A stretch of 64,000 bases of DNA from Obelidium mucronatum (taxonomy: Eukaryota; Chytridiomycota; Chytridiomycetes; Chytridiales; Chytriomycetaceae): contig JAIVFH010000093.1 in the NCBI GenBank assembly GCA_025765595.1, positions 1 through 64,000 of the forward strand, given 5' to 3'. The translations under genes and the position numbers were made by a program. Of this stretch, positions 43,744 to 54,077 are shown piece by piece. The notes beneath the pieces were generated by a model. It was not told where the DNA came from and ran no database searches. It worked only from the letters and a program-made list of their open reading frames with translations. Numbering within the stretch: the stretch's first letter is position 1; each line of letters starts with the position of its first letter.

Positions 43744-44857
43744 TTAGTTCTTGGATAACGCGCTCATTTTCTGCACGGGCACGCTGCAGTTGAACCACAG
43801 CATGTAATCGCTTCAGCTCCTGCTCCTTCATCTCCTCGGTATACACCACATCTTGAATCATATCCTCACTCCCCTTCTCAGCATCGTCTCCAACAACAAC
43901 CTGATCGACAACACTAACTGACAAATGAGTACTGGCAATCGTCCGACTTCTCCCACTCCCACTTCCAGTTCGAACTGAATCGTCATCAAAAAAGTCATCC
44001 CGGTGCCAGAACGCTGGAAGAGAAGGCGCGCGGTGAATCCAACTCATCACAGCCGGTATTTTTGGTGGAACCGCTGCGGCGGCGGCTGTTGTTGCGTCTT
44101 TGGCCCCTTCTTCAGTATCGATAGCTACACTTCTTTTGCGTCTCAATGCCGTAAACAACCCAATCACAAACACCCCAGCAACAATCCCAAACGCTGCACC
44201 AACCGCAGACATCCAAATCATGGGATTCATTCCCACAGTCGCCTGATCACTACCAACACCACCAACTGACGCACCACCTGACGCACCACCTGGCTGATGA
44301 GCCCCACCGCCGGGGTTATTAAAAACAGGAACGATTCCTTGCGGCTGCGAGGCGGGAGCTTGCGTTATAACGATTGGTTCGCCATTGGGAGCATTCTGCG
44401 GCGCTGAGTTGTGATTAATTGCATTACTCACTTCGTCCTTCACTACACCAGGATTAATGATCCCCCCTCCTCCTCCTCCTCCTCCATTCGCCGCATCTTG
44501 CGTTGGTGCGACATTGTTGGCTGGATTTGTTGGACCTGGATGGATGGACGAATGCGGATCCGCCACAACCAAATCGATTGGTTTGGTTGTTGTGGCAGGT
44601 TGTGGACCGACAGGATTCATAGATCTAATGTAGTCTAGAAGGCCACCTCCCCCAGATCGAATGAAGGGAGAGAAGGGACTGCATTGGAGAGAAGTGGATA
44701 GAGACAGCTCCACACAGTCTTGGTAAGGGTCAGAGCAATAAAAGTCCGGCTCCCCGCATAGAGGCGTGTAGCAAGAGAACTTGGTTTCACCCCAGTACCC
44801 GCAACCGGCTGTCCAGACTACGGATAGTGGTTTTGCTTGTCGCTTGGACAATGTCAT
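43727..44857 (-). CDS. group C six-Cys membrane protein, C-terminus altered by LTR
   Basis: Start ATG 44857 (MTLSKRQAKP). Ectodomain cysteines are at 19, 29, 34, 41, 48 and 59 (C-x9-C-x4-C-x6-C-x6-C-x10-C). A long Gly/Pro/Asn linker follows, then a membrane helix (near 44130-44210, beginning MIWMSAVGAAFGIVAG) and R-R-K-R. The tail carries H-R-D-D-F-F-D-D-D-S then S-T-H-L-S-V. The retrotransposon landed in the last codons: after V-I-Q-E-L the reading frame enters the LTR and stops at 43727 with five LTR-coded residues. Across the empty site (34551 joined to 43748) the frame would run eight codons further to TAG. The gene is otherwise intact. Confidence 0.8.
   Translation of the reverse strand: MTLSKRQAKPLSVVWTAGCGYWGETKFSCYTPLCGEPDFYCSDPYQDCVELSLSTSLQCSPFSPFIRSGGGGLLDYIRSMNPVGPQPATTTKPIDLVVADPHSSIHPGPTNPANNVAPTQDAANGGGGGGGGIINPGVVKDEVSNAINHNSAPQNAPNGEPIVITQAPASQPQGIVPVFNNPGGGAHQPGGASGGASVGGVGSDQATVGMNPMIWMSAVGAAFGIVAGVFVIGLFTALRRKRSVAIDTEEGAKDATTAAAAAVPPKIPAVMSWIHRAPSLPAFWHRDDFFDDDSVRTGSGSGRSRTIASTHLSVSVVDQVVVGDDAEKGSEDMIQDVVYTEEMKEQELKRLHAVVQLQRARAENERVIQELMLQVQ
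43744..43747. repeat. target-site duplication TTAG (right)
   Basis: Second copy of the 4-bp target duplication, directly after the 3' LTR and inside the coding end of the group C gene. Confidence 0.8.
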
Positions 44858-45014
44858 TTGAACCAATGGTGTGTGGTGATGGCAATACAAGCCTGATTTC
44901 CAAGAAAATTGATTAGAAAAGAAAATAAAACAGGCGAGCGTCTTTCACACGCGAGTAATCTATATAATTATAAAACAAGAAACAACAACAACTAAAATAG
45001 CGGACACCAACATA

Positions 45015-46364
45015 TTACAAGTCCACAATTTCAGCTGTTCCACTGCCCGGCAGTGCGACGTCAACAACATTCACGTTTCTGGCAACACCGACAGAATCGA
45101 GTCTCACTAATCCACCTTCAATAGACGTAGCAACTCCTTCGTCTTGTCCTTCTTCCAAGATTTTCAAGTTTGCTCCAAACTGCCGAAAATCGTGAACGCC
45201 GCTTCGAGTTGCCAAACCCTTCTTTTCTCCAAAACCACTACTTGTACTTTGCTTTGGTGGCATCGCTCTTCGCAGGCCAAGACCAACAGAATTAGAAGCT
45301 CCACCCTGTTTTTCACTTGATCCACTATTCCTACTACTCTTGATACTTGCTTCCAAATCCCCAGTCTCATCTACAAAAAACAGTCCCTCAATCGCACTAA
45401 CAACTCTCACATCTTCTGCATATATACTGCTTCCTTCTGAAAGAGCAGGAGACATTGGAGTAGTATTTCCACCACCACCAGACACCGAGTCATCGTCAAA
45501 GAAATCATCTGCATAAGTTACAGGAGCGGAAAACCCGGGAATCGGCGCGATCGCAATATGGCTTGAAGGAAGAGGTGGGAGTGGAGACATGGGTGCTAGT
45601 TTCGAGATCCTTGCCGTTCGCGGAAGACTTTTCAAACCCGGAAGTGAGGAAAGATCGGAATCTCTTGGCGTCGTTGTAGTTGCTGTTGCGTTTCCTTGTT
45701 TTGCTGCAATACGCGCTTCGAATTCCGTCATGAGCAAGTCTCTCCGCCGCTTCGATTCTCGCGATACCAATAGTGCAATTGCCAACACGGCCACGACGGC
45801 AGCGCCCACGATTCCAAGCACATATACGAGACTGCTGTTTGCCGCTATCCCCGCGTTGTTGTTTGTGCTTGTGTTTGAGTTGCTGTTTGTGGCGCCAGCC
45901 GTTGGTGCCGCTGTGTGTATTCCAACTGCGCCGACTCCAGCGGCTGAATCGGTAAAGTTCAAATTTCCTGCGCCGGCAGTTGCAACCAGCGGCGCAGCCT
46001 CGATGACCGGCGGCAGCCCGGCGTTGGCGGCGTTTGCGGCGCTGAACGCATCGACGGGTGGCTCGCGATGGCCGGCGCCGGCGTCGTCGCCGTGGCGGTC
46101 GTCGCCGTGCGGCGGCAGCGGCGCCGGAAACGGCGGCGGCGGAAAAGGCGGCGGCGGAAACGCGGCAAAGAACGGCGCCCACGGACTCGCGGCGTCGAAG
46201 CACGGCGGCTGCGGCGGCCTCGTCGCCTGGCACGCGCTGCCCGCCGGACACTCCGATCCGGCGCCGGCACAAGGCGCGTCGGTGCATTCGGCGCGGGTCA
46301 GTCCTGCTCGGAGGCAAGCGTACACGGGCGGCGGGGGTGGTCCGAATCCTGGAGGCGGCGGCAT
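45015..46364 (-). CDS. group C six-Cys membrane protein, 449 aa
   Basis: Intact frame from ATG 46364 (MPPPPGFGPP). Cysteines at 17, 27, 32, 39, 45 and 55 give C-x9-C-x4-C-x6-C-x5-C-x9-C. A Pro/Phe-rich stretch and Asn/Ser-rich linker follow, then a helix near 45770-45840 (VYVLGIVGAAVVAVLAIALL) and S-K-R-R-R. The tail has Y-A-D-D-F-F-D-D-D-S and is longer than in neighbours. There is no signal peptide, so N-out insertion by a reverse signal anchor is inferred. High GC in the Cys region. Ligand unknown. Confidence 0.82.
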   Translation of the reverse strand: MPPPPGFGPPPPPVYACLRAGLTRAECTDAPCAGAGSECPAGSACQATRPPQPPCFDAASPWAPFFAAFPPPPFPPPPFPAPLPPHGDDRHGDDAGAGHREPPVDAFSAANAANAGLPPVIEAAPLVATAGAGNLNFTDSAAGVGAVGIHTAAPTAGATNSNSNTSTNNNAGIAANSSLVYVLGIVGAAVVAVLAIALLVSRESKRRRDLLMTEFEARIAAKQGNATATTTTPRDSDLSSLPGLKSLPRTARISKLAPMSPLPPLPSSHIAIAPIPGFSAPVTYADDFFDDDSVSGGGGNTTPMSPALSEGSSIYAEDVRVVSAIEGLFFVDETGDLEASIKSSRNSGSSEKQGGASNSVGLGLRRAMPPKQSTSSGFGEKKGLATRSGVHDFRQFGANLKILEEGQDEGVATSIEGGLVRLDSVGVARNVNVVDVALPGSGTAEIVDL

Positions 46365-46611
46365 GTTAAGGATGGGTGATGGAAATTGGGTTTTCTTTCA
46401 AATTAAATATGGATACAAGCCAAACAACCAGACACAAGCAATTTACCTCAAAACGTTAACAATTTGTTCAAGAATCAGACACGTATTCCTGTTCACGGAA
46501 GAGTGATGATGAACGCTTTTTTTCGTTGGTGACCTCACAGATGGCCATTTTGTCGTGGTTATATAGAAGAATGTATCTTTATGTAGAATACGATTATACA
46601 ACACAATTCAA

Positions 46612-47787
46612 TCATTCTGGCAGGTTCTCCCGTCCATGGTGGGCATTCACTGCCATTCGAAGGTCATCTATCCCTCTTCCAGCAGGCCTCACCCTCCCAC
46701 CTCCAACAACTGCCGCTGAAGGCAACCCTTGCAATCCATTATTTGCACCGCCAACAGCAACAAACTCATCCATCCGAAACTGTCGAAACTCGGCTGGATC
46801 CACACTAATATGTGTACTCATACCAACAGAAACACCCCCAATCGATGAAGTATCGTCAAAAAAGTCGTCCTTGAACCCACGTTGAATCCTTCCAGTCTCA
46901 ATACCACTACTACTTCCTTGACGCCCTCCTGCTGTTGTTGCTACTGCCGACCGAGCTTGCAGCAACACAATCGGCTCCGTCATTTCCACCGCTTCTCCAT
47001 CCCCTTCGTCATCTTCATCATCATCACCTCCTCCACCCCTCCGACTACTTACAACACGAACACCAGTTGCACTCTGCTTCGACGCAAACATTGTTTGTGA
47101 ACTCGTATCAGCATTATCAATCCCATGATGACTCCCACTCAATCGTTCTCGTTCTCGTCCACCACGACCACCACCCCCCTTCTTTCGATTCTTGACAACA
47201 ATAGAGTATGCCACAAACGCTCCAGCAAGGAAACAAACTGCACCAATAGCCCCACCAATCAATGCGATATTCGAATTCCCATTACTGTTGTTGTTGCTGC
47301 TGCTGCTGGTTCCAGTAGTTGAGTCCAAGGCTTGTTGCGAGGCAACCGATGACGTTATTAGAGGCGCCACTGTCGCCGCCGCCGAAGCACGAGGAGACGG
47401 CGCCTTGACTTTCACAAACACGAATCCAGGCAACATATCCAATGGAACATCTGTCGGATCATCTCCTTCGCCAATAAAGGATCCGTTGGAAAGAGATGCT
47501 CTGATTGGCAGGAACTGCATCATCATTCCTGGATCCTGACAGCCTGGGAACGGTGGTGGTGGGAGCACTTGGGTGCATTCGGAGTAGGTGTCTTTACAGA
47601 GGAGGCGGGAGGCCCAGCATGGTTGGTCGTCGCAGGAGGCTTGAGTTGTTGAGTTTGTGCAACTCCAGACTGCTTGAGGTGGAGGCAGTGGTGGTCTTCC
47701 GCCAGGTCCTCCTCCAGGTGGTCCAGGAGGTAGCGGAAAGGGAGGTGGAAAGGGTGGAGGAGGCGGCGGTGGAGGTGGTTGTTGCAT
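46612..47787 (-). CDS. group C six-Cys membrane protein, 391 aa
   Basis: Intact frame from ATG 47787, starting with a poly-proline run. Cysteines are at 43, 52, 57, 64, 71 and 83, with the block W-S-C-T-N and D-Q-P-C-W-A-S shared with the next two genes. The helix is 174-198, followed by K-N-R-K-K. The tail has T-D-T/A-D-T-S-S-Q-T, then F-K-D-D-F-F-D-D-T-S (306-315), S-T-H-I-S-V (324-329) and a C-terminal G-R-G-I-D-D-L segment. It forms a recent paralogue pair with the gene at 48073. Confidence 0.85.
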   Translation of the reverse strand: MQQPPPPPPPPPFPPPFPLPPGPPGGGPGGRPPLPPPQAVWSCTNSTTQASCDDQPCWASRLLCKDTYSECTQVLPPPPFPGCQDPGMMMQFLPIRASLSNGSFIGEGDDPTDVPLDMLPGFVFVKVKAPSPRASAAATVAPLITSSVASQQALDSTTGTSSSSNNNSNGNSNIALIGGAIGAVCFLAGAFVAYSIVVKNRKKGGGGRGGRERERLSGSHHGIDNADTSSQTMFASKQSATGVRVVSSRRGGGGDDDEDDEGDGEAVEMTEPIVLLQARSAVATTAGGRQGSSSGIETGRIQRGFKDDFFDDTSSIGGVSVGMSTHISVDPAEFRQFRMDEFVAVGGANNGLQGLPSAAVVGGGRVRPAGRGIDDLRMAVNAHHGRENLPE

Positions 47788-48072
47788 AGAGGATTATTTG
47801 ATTAATATTGGTAAACTTGTTATTGGTTGTAATCTGCACACACACACACACTTTTTTTTGTTGATCGGTCCTTTTGTGTCTCTCTCGCATCGACAATCAA
47901 ATCAATATTTTTTGTTTACAGTGTGCCAGTGGTTTAGAAAAAAGCAGACAAAGCATCTATAGAAAATTGAAAGAAGAACAAAGAGAAAACGAAGAGGTAT
48001 AAACAGAAAGAGAGACTGAGAGAGAACGTAAAGAAAATAATAAAAAGAGAGACCCGATCCTTGTGGAAAAAA

Positions 48073-49095
48073 TCACTCCTGTGGGTCACGTGAATTGTGA
48101 GTCTTGACAACAGTCCTGAGATCATCGATTCCACGACCGACCGGTCGAACTCTCGCGCCACCAATTGCTTGCGACGTAGGCAAACCAGCAGCCATTCTTT
48201 GCCCTCCCGCTGCATTACCGCCTGCTATAAATTCATCCATTTGAAATGGTCGAAACTCGGCAGGATCAACACTGATATGCGTACTAACACCCACAGACAC
48301 GCCCCCAATCGACGACGTATCATCAAAAAAGTCATCTTTGAATCCCCGAGGAACAGGCTCAAGCAGTCCACCATCAGGACCCCTCCGCTGCAAGTGTGCC
48401 TGCAGACCACCACCACCACCACTAGTGCCAACAGCACCACCACCGCTATTTCCAACACCCCCAGTAGAGCTCTTTCCCTGCATTTCGATATCCTGAGTTC
48501 CATCTGAATCTCCACCACGGACTCCCGTTTCACTCCGCTTTGATGCAAAATTTGTTTGTGAGCTTGTATCCGTGTTATCAAAGTCCCCAGTTCTAGAGGA
48601 CCCACTTTTCTTTCGCTTGATCACAGCTACATAGGCCACAAAGATGCCCGATAGAAAACATACTGCGCCAATGGCGCCGCCAATGAGTGCCAAATTGGGG
48701 CCTGTCGACGTCTCGATTGTAATGACAGCAGGCACAGCAGCAGTGGTAGAAGAAACAGAAGATGTAGCAACAGCAGCGAAAGCTATAGAAGCAGTAGACG
48801 TCCTTATTGGAGGAGGAACCTTGAGAAACAGTTCATCAGGGAGAAGTGATAGTGACACATTGGTTGGATCTCGTTGTCCTCCAATGACACCTCCGTTGAG
48901 AAGCCTCGTAAGAGTTGGTTTGAATGGTCCGCCTGGGCAACCGCCGGCCGGGGGCAGCACTTCCTGGCATGAGGGAAGGTCTCCTTGGCAGAGCAAGAGA
49001 GACGCCCAACAGGGTTGATCGTTGCAGGTTGCTTGAGTGGCGTTTGTGCAACTCCAAACTGTTTGGTTTGGTGGAACGGCTGTTGTTTCGGCCAT
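48073..49095 (-). CDS. group C six-Cys membrane protein, 340 aa
   Basis: Intact frame from ATG 49095 (MAETTAVPPN). Cysteines at 16, 24, 29, 36, 43 and 53 give C-x7-C-x4-C-x6-C-x6-C-x9-C. The helix is about 134-159, followed by K-R-K-K-S. The tail matches the 46612 gene closely: N-T-D-T-S-S-Q-T, F-K-D-D-F-F-D-D-T-S, S-T-H-I-S-V, E-F-R-P-F and G-R-G-I-D-D-L-R. It is the cleanest reference for group C. No enzymatic domain is visible. Confidence 0.85.
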   Translation of the reverse strand: MAETTAVPPNQTVWSCTNATQATCNDQPCWASLLLCQGDLPSCQEVLPPAGGCPGGPFKPTLTRLLNGGVIGGQRDPTNVSLSLLPDELFLKVPPPIRTSTASIAFAAVATSSVSSTTAAVPAVITIETSTGPNLALIGGAIGAVCFLSGIFVAYVAVIKRKKSGSSRTGDFDNTDTSSQTNFASKRSETGVRGGDSDGTQDIEMQGKSSTGGVGNSGGGAVGTSGGGGGLQAHLQRRGPDGGLLEPVPRGFKDDFFDDTSSIGGVSVGVSTHISVDPAEFRPFQMDEFIAGGNAAGGQRMAAGLPTSQAIGGARVRPVGRGIDDLRTVVKTHNSRDPQE

Positions 49096-49275
49096 CTATG
49101 AAAAACAGATGTGGGTCTCGTTTTTTTTTCTAAGTCAATCTCAAGAAAAATTGTGGAGATTGTTATTGTATTAACAACGATATGAGTCAAGAGTCGCAAA
49201 AAAAAAGATCGTTTTATATCTTTATTTGTCATAGACTGTCAAAAGGTTTTGGTGGTATCAAGGAAAAAAAAAACA

Positions 49276-50261
49276 TCATGATTCGGCATTACGATGTTTA
49301 TCAACAACGCCTTGTAAATCGTCAATACCACCACGACCGGTTGTACGCATTCGCGTAGCAGGAAGAACTGGAGACGGGATCCCCTCCGGATATAATTCTC
49401 CAGCTTGACCTGGCCTTGAATGCATCCTTCTGGAAAGGCCGTAGCTCTGTCACATCCACACTGATATGCGTGCTTATCCCAATGGATGAAGAATCATCGA
49501 AAAAGTCATCCCTGAAACCACGATGCGGGTGGTATAGTTGTTGTGGATCCAAGTAATTAAGATCCCGACGCTGCAGTTGTGGATGTAACCTGTCGCCGTC
49601 CAATAGATTTGGTTGAGTAATTGGAGTTCCCCTGGGGCTGCTGCTGTCGCTGCAGCTCGTCAGATCCAGTGGAAACGCCAACCTTGTCGTACTTTGACGA
49701 TGAGCTTCCGCCGACTGCGGCATATGATGAGGTAGAAACTGGCGGTACTTCTTGTTCTGTCTTTCGCTTTCTCCCGAACAAGGCATATGCTGCAATTACG
49801 CCCAGTAGGAAACAGATGCCGCCAATGGCACCGCCAAATATCATGCCTGAGGAGCCGCCTACAGTCACCATCGCAATAGGAGCTGCGCCTTGCAGAGGGG
49901 TGGCAGTGGCAGTGGTGGTAGTGGTAGTGGCAGTGGTAGTGGCAGTGGAAGTGGTAGCAGCGCCAGCTACTGTTGCTGCAGCTGTGGCTTGAGTTGGCTT
50001 CGTCGCCAAGAAAAACAGGCGCAGCGGCAGGACTGCCAGCGGCCGGTCGGCGGGTCCGCCCGGGCCCGGCGCAAACGGCGACACGCCGCCGTTCGCGTTC
50101 GCGTACGCAAAGCGGCCGTCGCACGGCGCCGGCGGCTGCGCGACGCGCTTGCACGGCGCCGGCAGTCCGTCGCACAGCCGCAGCGACGCCCAGCACGGCT
50201 GCTCGCTGCAGCCCGCCACGTCGGCGGCGGTGCAGCTCCAGAACTCAAATGCAGCGGCCAT
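49276..50261 (-). CDS. group C six-Cys membrane protein, one or two frame breaks
   Basis: Start ATG 50261 (MAAAFEFWSC). Cysteines are at 10, 18, 23, 30, 37 and 47. A Thr-rich linker, a helix near 49790-49860 (GGAIGGICFLLGVIAAY) and G-R-K-R-K follow. After about 49580 the frame must change to read R-G-F-R-D-D-F-F-D-D-S-S, S-T-H-I-S-V and E-L-R-P-F. A second change near 49390 gives G-R-G-G-I-D-D-L and the stop at 49276. The preserved motifs on both sides suggest sequence indels or very recent damage. Confidence 0.65.
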
Positions 50262-50415
50262 CGTTGATCTGTGTGTTGGTGGTGGTGTGAGGGAAAATTT
50301 GCATTCAATCAATGAAATGATTTGTGACTCGTGATAACAGATCTGCTGATCTATACACCAAAAAACTCAACGCATGGAAAGCCATAAAAAGGCAAGTGTT
50401 TTTATCAATATTGTT

Positions 50416-51401
50416 TTATAGCTTTTTGGTTGGGTCAAACGCTTTTGGTGGTTGTGAAATGCTATTTTGTCCACCAACTACAAGATCTTGGTATTCTTTG
50501 GGTACTTGAAACTCCCTGATTTCATCCACACCAATACTAATATGCGTACTCTGACCAATTGACGACGTTTCATCGAAAAAGTCATCGCGAAATCCTCTTG
50601 GCGCCGGTTGCCTTGGATCATTATTGGAGTCCCACCGTCTACGTTGTGTATAAGCCTGCAATGTCCGTCCTCGATTCTCACCATCTTTATCCAAAGGTCC
50701 CGTTGGCGACAGCTGCATCTCAACTTCCTCACCATCATCATTGTCCTTCACCACCTTCTGCATCCCGTGATGATGCAAATCGAGTTCGTGAACTGGTATC
50801 TGTGTAATCAACCTCGCCTCTTTCCCCACTTCTTATTCGACTATTTCGCCTTCTTCCAAACAACAGCAAACGCAATCAAAATCCCAAACACGAACATCAC
50901 AGCGCCAACAATAGATGATATCACGGCAATACTCATTGGCGCCGTTTCCGATGACACATTTTGTGCTGCGACTGGAATCGGGACTGCATTTAAGCTGCTA
51001 CTAGTAGTAGCCTGCGACACCCATGGAACATTAAAAAGCAAGCCAGTAGAGTTGAAATCAGACAAGGAAACGTTTATCGGTGGTATAACTGTTCCAGGTG
51101 GTATCATATAGCGCTTATCGAGGCAAAAAGAGTTGACTTGTGCAACTCTACAAGTCGTTTGAGGATCTTGACAGAGAAGCGTCGACCTCCAGCAAGGCTG
51201 ATCATTGCAGTCAACACTGAATAACGGTGTAACTGCCGATGATTTGGGAACACAGGCATAGACTTCAGTTGGACCTTTTGGTAGTTGTAGTCCACCTCCC
51301 TTTGGTCCTTCCTTTCCTGGCCCATGTCCACCACCACTGCCTCCTTCACGGCCTTTAGTCATTGTGCCAGTTGCTTGAGGTGCAGCATTTGATGTTTCCA
51401 T
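50416..51401 (-). CDS. group C six-Cys membrane protein, frame-disrupted after helix
   Basis: The likely start is ATG 51401 (METSNAAPQATG); ATG 51362 is an alternative. The Cys domain has the order C-x14-C-x4-C-x6-C-x6-C-x8-C, including D-Q-P-C-W. The helix lies near 50850-50920 (SIVGAVMFVFGILIAFAVV). Directly after W-K-K the frame breaks. A second frame supplies Y-T-D-T-S-S (the paralogous segment), and a third supplies R-G-F-R-D-D-F-F-D-E-T-S and S-T-H-I-S-I to the stop at 50416. Two indels or a small intron plus an indel. Confidence 0.55.
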
Positions 51402-51650
51402 GGATGGAATGTTTTCCAAATCTTTCTTTTCGTTGGCAGGCTTGTTCCGGTTGGTCCAGTTCCAGTCGGTGAAAATAATGCATCAAAGTGAAAATTTTCT
51501 CAATTTGAGGTGTGATTAAATCGCCGCACGCTGACAACAGTGAAAATGAAAAAAAAACCCAAAATACAGTTGGAGTTTATTAGGAATGTCTATACAACGG
51601 TCAAAAGAAGAAGAAAAAGGAATAAACAACTACAGAATTTCATTTTGTTT

Positions 51651-52741
51651 TTATACTGCTTTCTTAACTTCAACTTGACCTTCACTTTGATGGGCTTGTA
51701 CAATCTGATGCAACTCATGGATTCCTTGCGCCTTTCTTAGTCCAACCGCAAAATCATCATCTTCGGACGGTGATATTGCAGGAAGTCGGGTATTTCGATC
51801 AAGGTTGTTGATGATGCTGTTGTCAATTGGGCTTGCGATGCGATTTTCAGCACTCTTTGGGTCAAACGGTCGAATCTCGTTCTCCTTGACGCTAATATAC
51901 GTCGAGTTTACATCAATCGAAACAGATTCATCGTCAAAGTAATCGTCGCGGTAGTACTTTCGTGAAGTTGGTACTAGGATGACATTAGCCACTGGAGTAT
52001 TAAGACCTCCAGCCACAGGAGCTGGACCGGCGCCATCCCGTGTCAGAGATTGAGGCTCCACGAATCCACTACGGTCTCTTTGTGTACTGCTTTCTGCTGC
52101 AGTGCTGGTGGCAAGCGAGCTGACTTGAACGACGTTAGATGTTTTGTTGTTGTTGCATATTTTGACGAAGAGGAATGCAGCAATAAGAAGGGCGATAAGA
52201 GATCCGACTACGGCGATTACAATTATAAGAGCAGAACTTGCGGAGGAGGAGTCTTGCTGTTGCTGCTGTTGCTGAAGCCCGATAGTTGAAGATTGGGTCA
52301 AAGTAGACCCTGAACTTATAGATGATACGCCAGTTACAAATACAGTGTGGACAACGGTACCACCATCTGCCAGGACTATAACAGTCGCCGGAACTTGCGT
52401 TGGGGCGGCTGGTTGCGGGGGGTTGGGGATATCAGGAACAAGCTGGAATGGTTGTCGGTGGTGGAACTACAGCCGTGGCGGCCGATGTCTTTGGTTTATC
52501 TTGACCCTCTCCTCCCCCGTCTCCTGATTTAGACCAAGGCCCGCTGGAACAAGGAGGATTTGATGGGGCTTTCAGAAGGAAGACAGTATAGCTCAGAAGA
52601 TCCCGGGCACAGCTTATTTCTACTTGTGCGGCGGTCGCAGATGGGAGTATCGCATGCTGCAAACTGGTTTCTCAAGGGTGCACAACCCCATTTGGACCCT
52701 TCGTTTTCATCGTCATCTCGATTGTGCCATGTTGGAGACAT
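51651..52741 (-). CDS. group C membrane protein, frame-disrupted ectodomain
   Basis: Start ATG 52741 (MSPTWHNRDD). Five cysteines (20, 30, 35, 45, 53) of the Cys domain are in the first frame; the sixth, in P-C-S-S-G-P-W, lies in the next frame after a shift near 52565. Another change near 52430-52310 leads to the frame with the helix (about 52185-52250, IIVIAVVGSLIALLIAAF). The tail has Y-R-D-D-Y-F-D-D-E-S, N-S-T-Y-I-S-V and E-I-R-P-F, and the stop is at 51651. It is a close paralogue of the intact gene at 52894, which shows how the frames should join. Confidence 0.55.
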
Positions 52742-52893
52742 TTTTTTTCTTTCAATTCCGTGCAGTTCCGTGCTTTTTTTGAAGATTAAATAAAAAATGA
52801 TCAAGCCATTGATTCATTGAGTTGTGTCTGATGCCTTCTTCATGAGAATAGATTCAATTCGTTCCATATATATACATTCTAATTCTAATACAT

Positions 52894-53829
52894 TTATTCC
52901 CTCTGTTGTTCGTAGGTTTCCTCCTTATCTGTTGGAGAAATAATCGGGAGAGGAACAAACGGGGTATCAATTGGGCTCGCCAATCCAGTAGGATCAAACG
53001 GCCGAATCTCATTCTCCTTTACACTGATATACGTAGAATTCACGTCCACAGAAGTGACATCGTCGTCAAAGTAGTCATCCCGGTATAACCGCTTGTTCAT
53101 TGGGACCATTATTATGTCACCATTCGAAAGAGTCTGAGGACGGGCTTCCACATAGGCCGCACGTTCGTTATTAGACTCGTCGATTTCGATATAGCCCTGG
53201 TTGCCGCTGTGTTTGCTGTTTTCCGTTCGGGTCACTAGGGAACTGACTTGAATGACTTGAGGTGGTTTTTGCCGTAACTTGACAAACAAGAATCCGGCAA
53301 GCAGTAGTGCGATTATAGAGCCAATCACAATCGCGGCGATGACGAGGGTCCCAAGGCTGCCGTGGTTGTCTGTTGTGGAGGAGGGATCTTGCTGTTGTTG
53401 AACTTGGCCGACACCTTGAGTTGGTGATGACAAAGCCCCATTTGTTGGAACCATCCCGCTGGCTGATACGGCAGCAGGGATAACTGATACAGCGCCATTT
53501 ACCAACACCGTCACTGTTAATGCTGGTTGCTGCACATTAGCATCAGGTGGGTTCTCATTACTGCCACCACCGCCAGAGGCTGTCACCGGCACAACAGCGG
53601 TTGGAACAACCACAGGAAGACTCGTAGCTGTCGGCAAATCGTTGAAAGCCGCCCATGGACCGCTTGAACAAGCGGGTTTCGGCAATTTCAGATGTACGCA
53701 GAACATATTGGGCATTCCAGGACATGGAAGACCTCCTTCACCCTTCTTGTCGCACATTGGAGTATCGCACAACGCTAGAACCGCTGTGAGGCTGGCACAT
53801 CCCCATTTGGCAGGAAGGTCAGCAGACAT
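52894..53829 (-). CDS. group C six-Cys membrane protein, 311 aa
   Basis: Intact frame from ATG 53829 (MSADLPAKWG). Cysteines at 11, 21, 26, 36, 44 and 54 give C-x9-C-x4-C-x9-C-x7-C-x9-C, with W-G-C before and C-S-S-G-P-W after. The Val/Pro/Gly linker is followed by the helix at 159-183 and K-L-R-Q-K. The tail has Y-R-D-D-Y-F-D-D, N-S-T-Y-I-S-V, then E-I-R-P-F. It is shorter at the C-terminus than the 46-49 kb genes and lacks the G-R-G-I-D-D-L segment. Function unknown. Confidence 0.83.
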   Translation of the reverse strand: MSADLPAKWGCASLTAVLALCDTPMCDKKGEGGLPCPGMPNMFCVHLKLPKPACSSGPWAAFNDLPTATSLPVVVPTAVVPVTASGGGGSNENPPDANVQQPALTVTVLVNGAVSVIPAAVSASGMVPTNGALSSPTQGVGQVQQQQDPSSTTDNHGSLGTLVIAAIVIGSIIALLLAGFLFVKLRQKPPQVIQVSSLVTRTENSKHSGNQGYIEIDESNNERAAYVEARPQTLSNGDIIMVPMNKRLYRDDYFDDDVTSVDVNSTYISVKENEIRPFDPTGLASPIDTPFVPLPIISPTDKEETYEQQRE

Positions 53830-54077
53830 CAGTTGAGATTTTCTCTTTTTTTTAATTTTGACACTGATGCAAGCCCAAACACATTTTGTGTCTGTATTAT
53901 CGTAACGGCATAAGTGGGCACCACGTAATAATGGAAAAGCATGTGAAATGTATGACTCAAAGGATTATTGAAGGCAGAAGAGGATTTCCTTTCGTCGATT
54001 TGTCAATACTGCCAGTTCAAAACCCATCAAACACCAATCATCATTTATATTTAGCAAAGAAATAACAACTTCTTTTT

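Noticed and set aside
44880..44890. An upstream extension of the gene at 43727 starting M-Y-C-H-H-H.
   Set aside because: The first codon there is TTG, not ATG; the first in-frame ATG is at 44857.
47838..47850. A short CA dinucleotide run.
   Set aside because: Too short to be an informative microsatellite.
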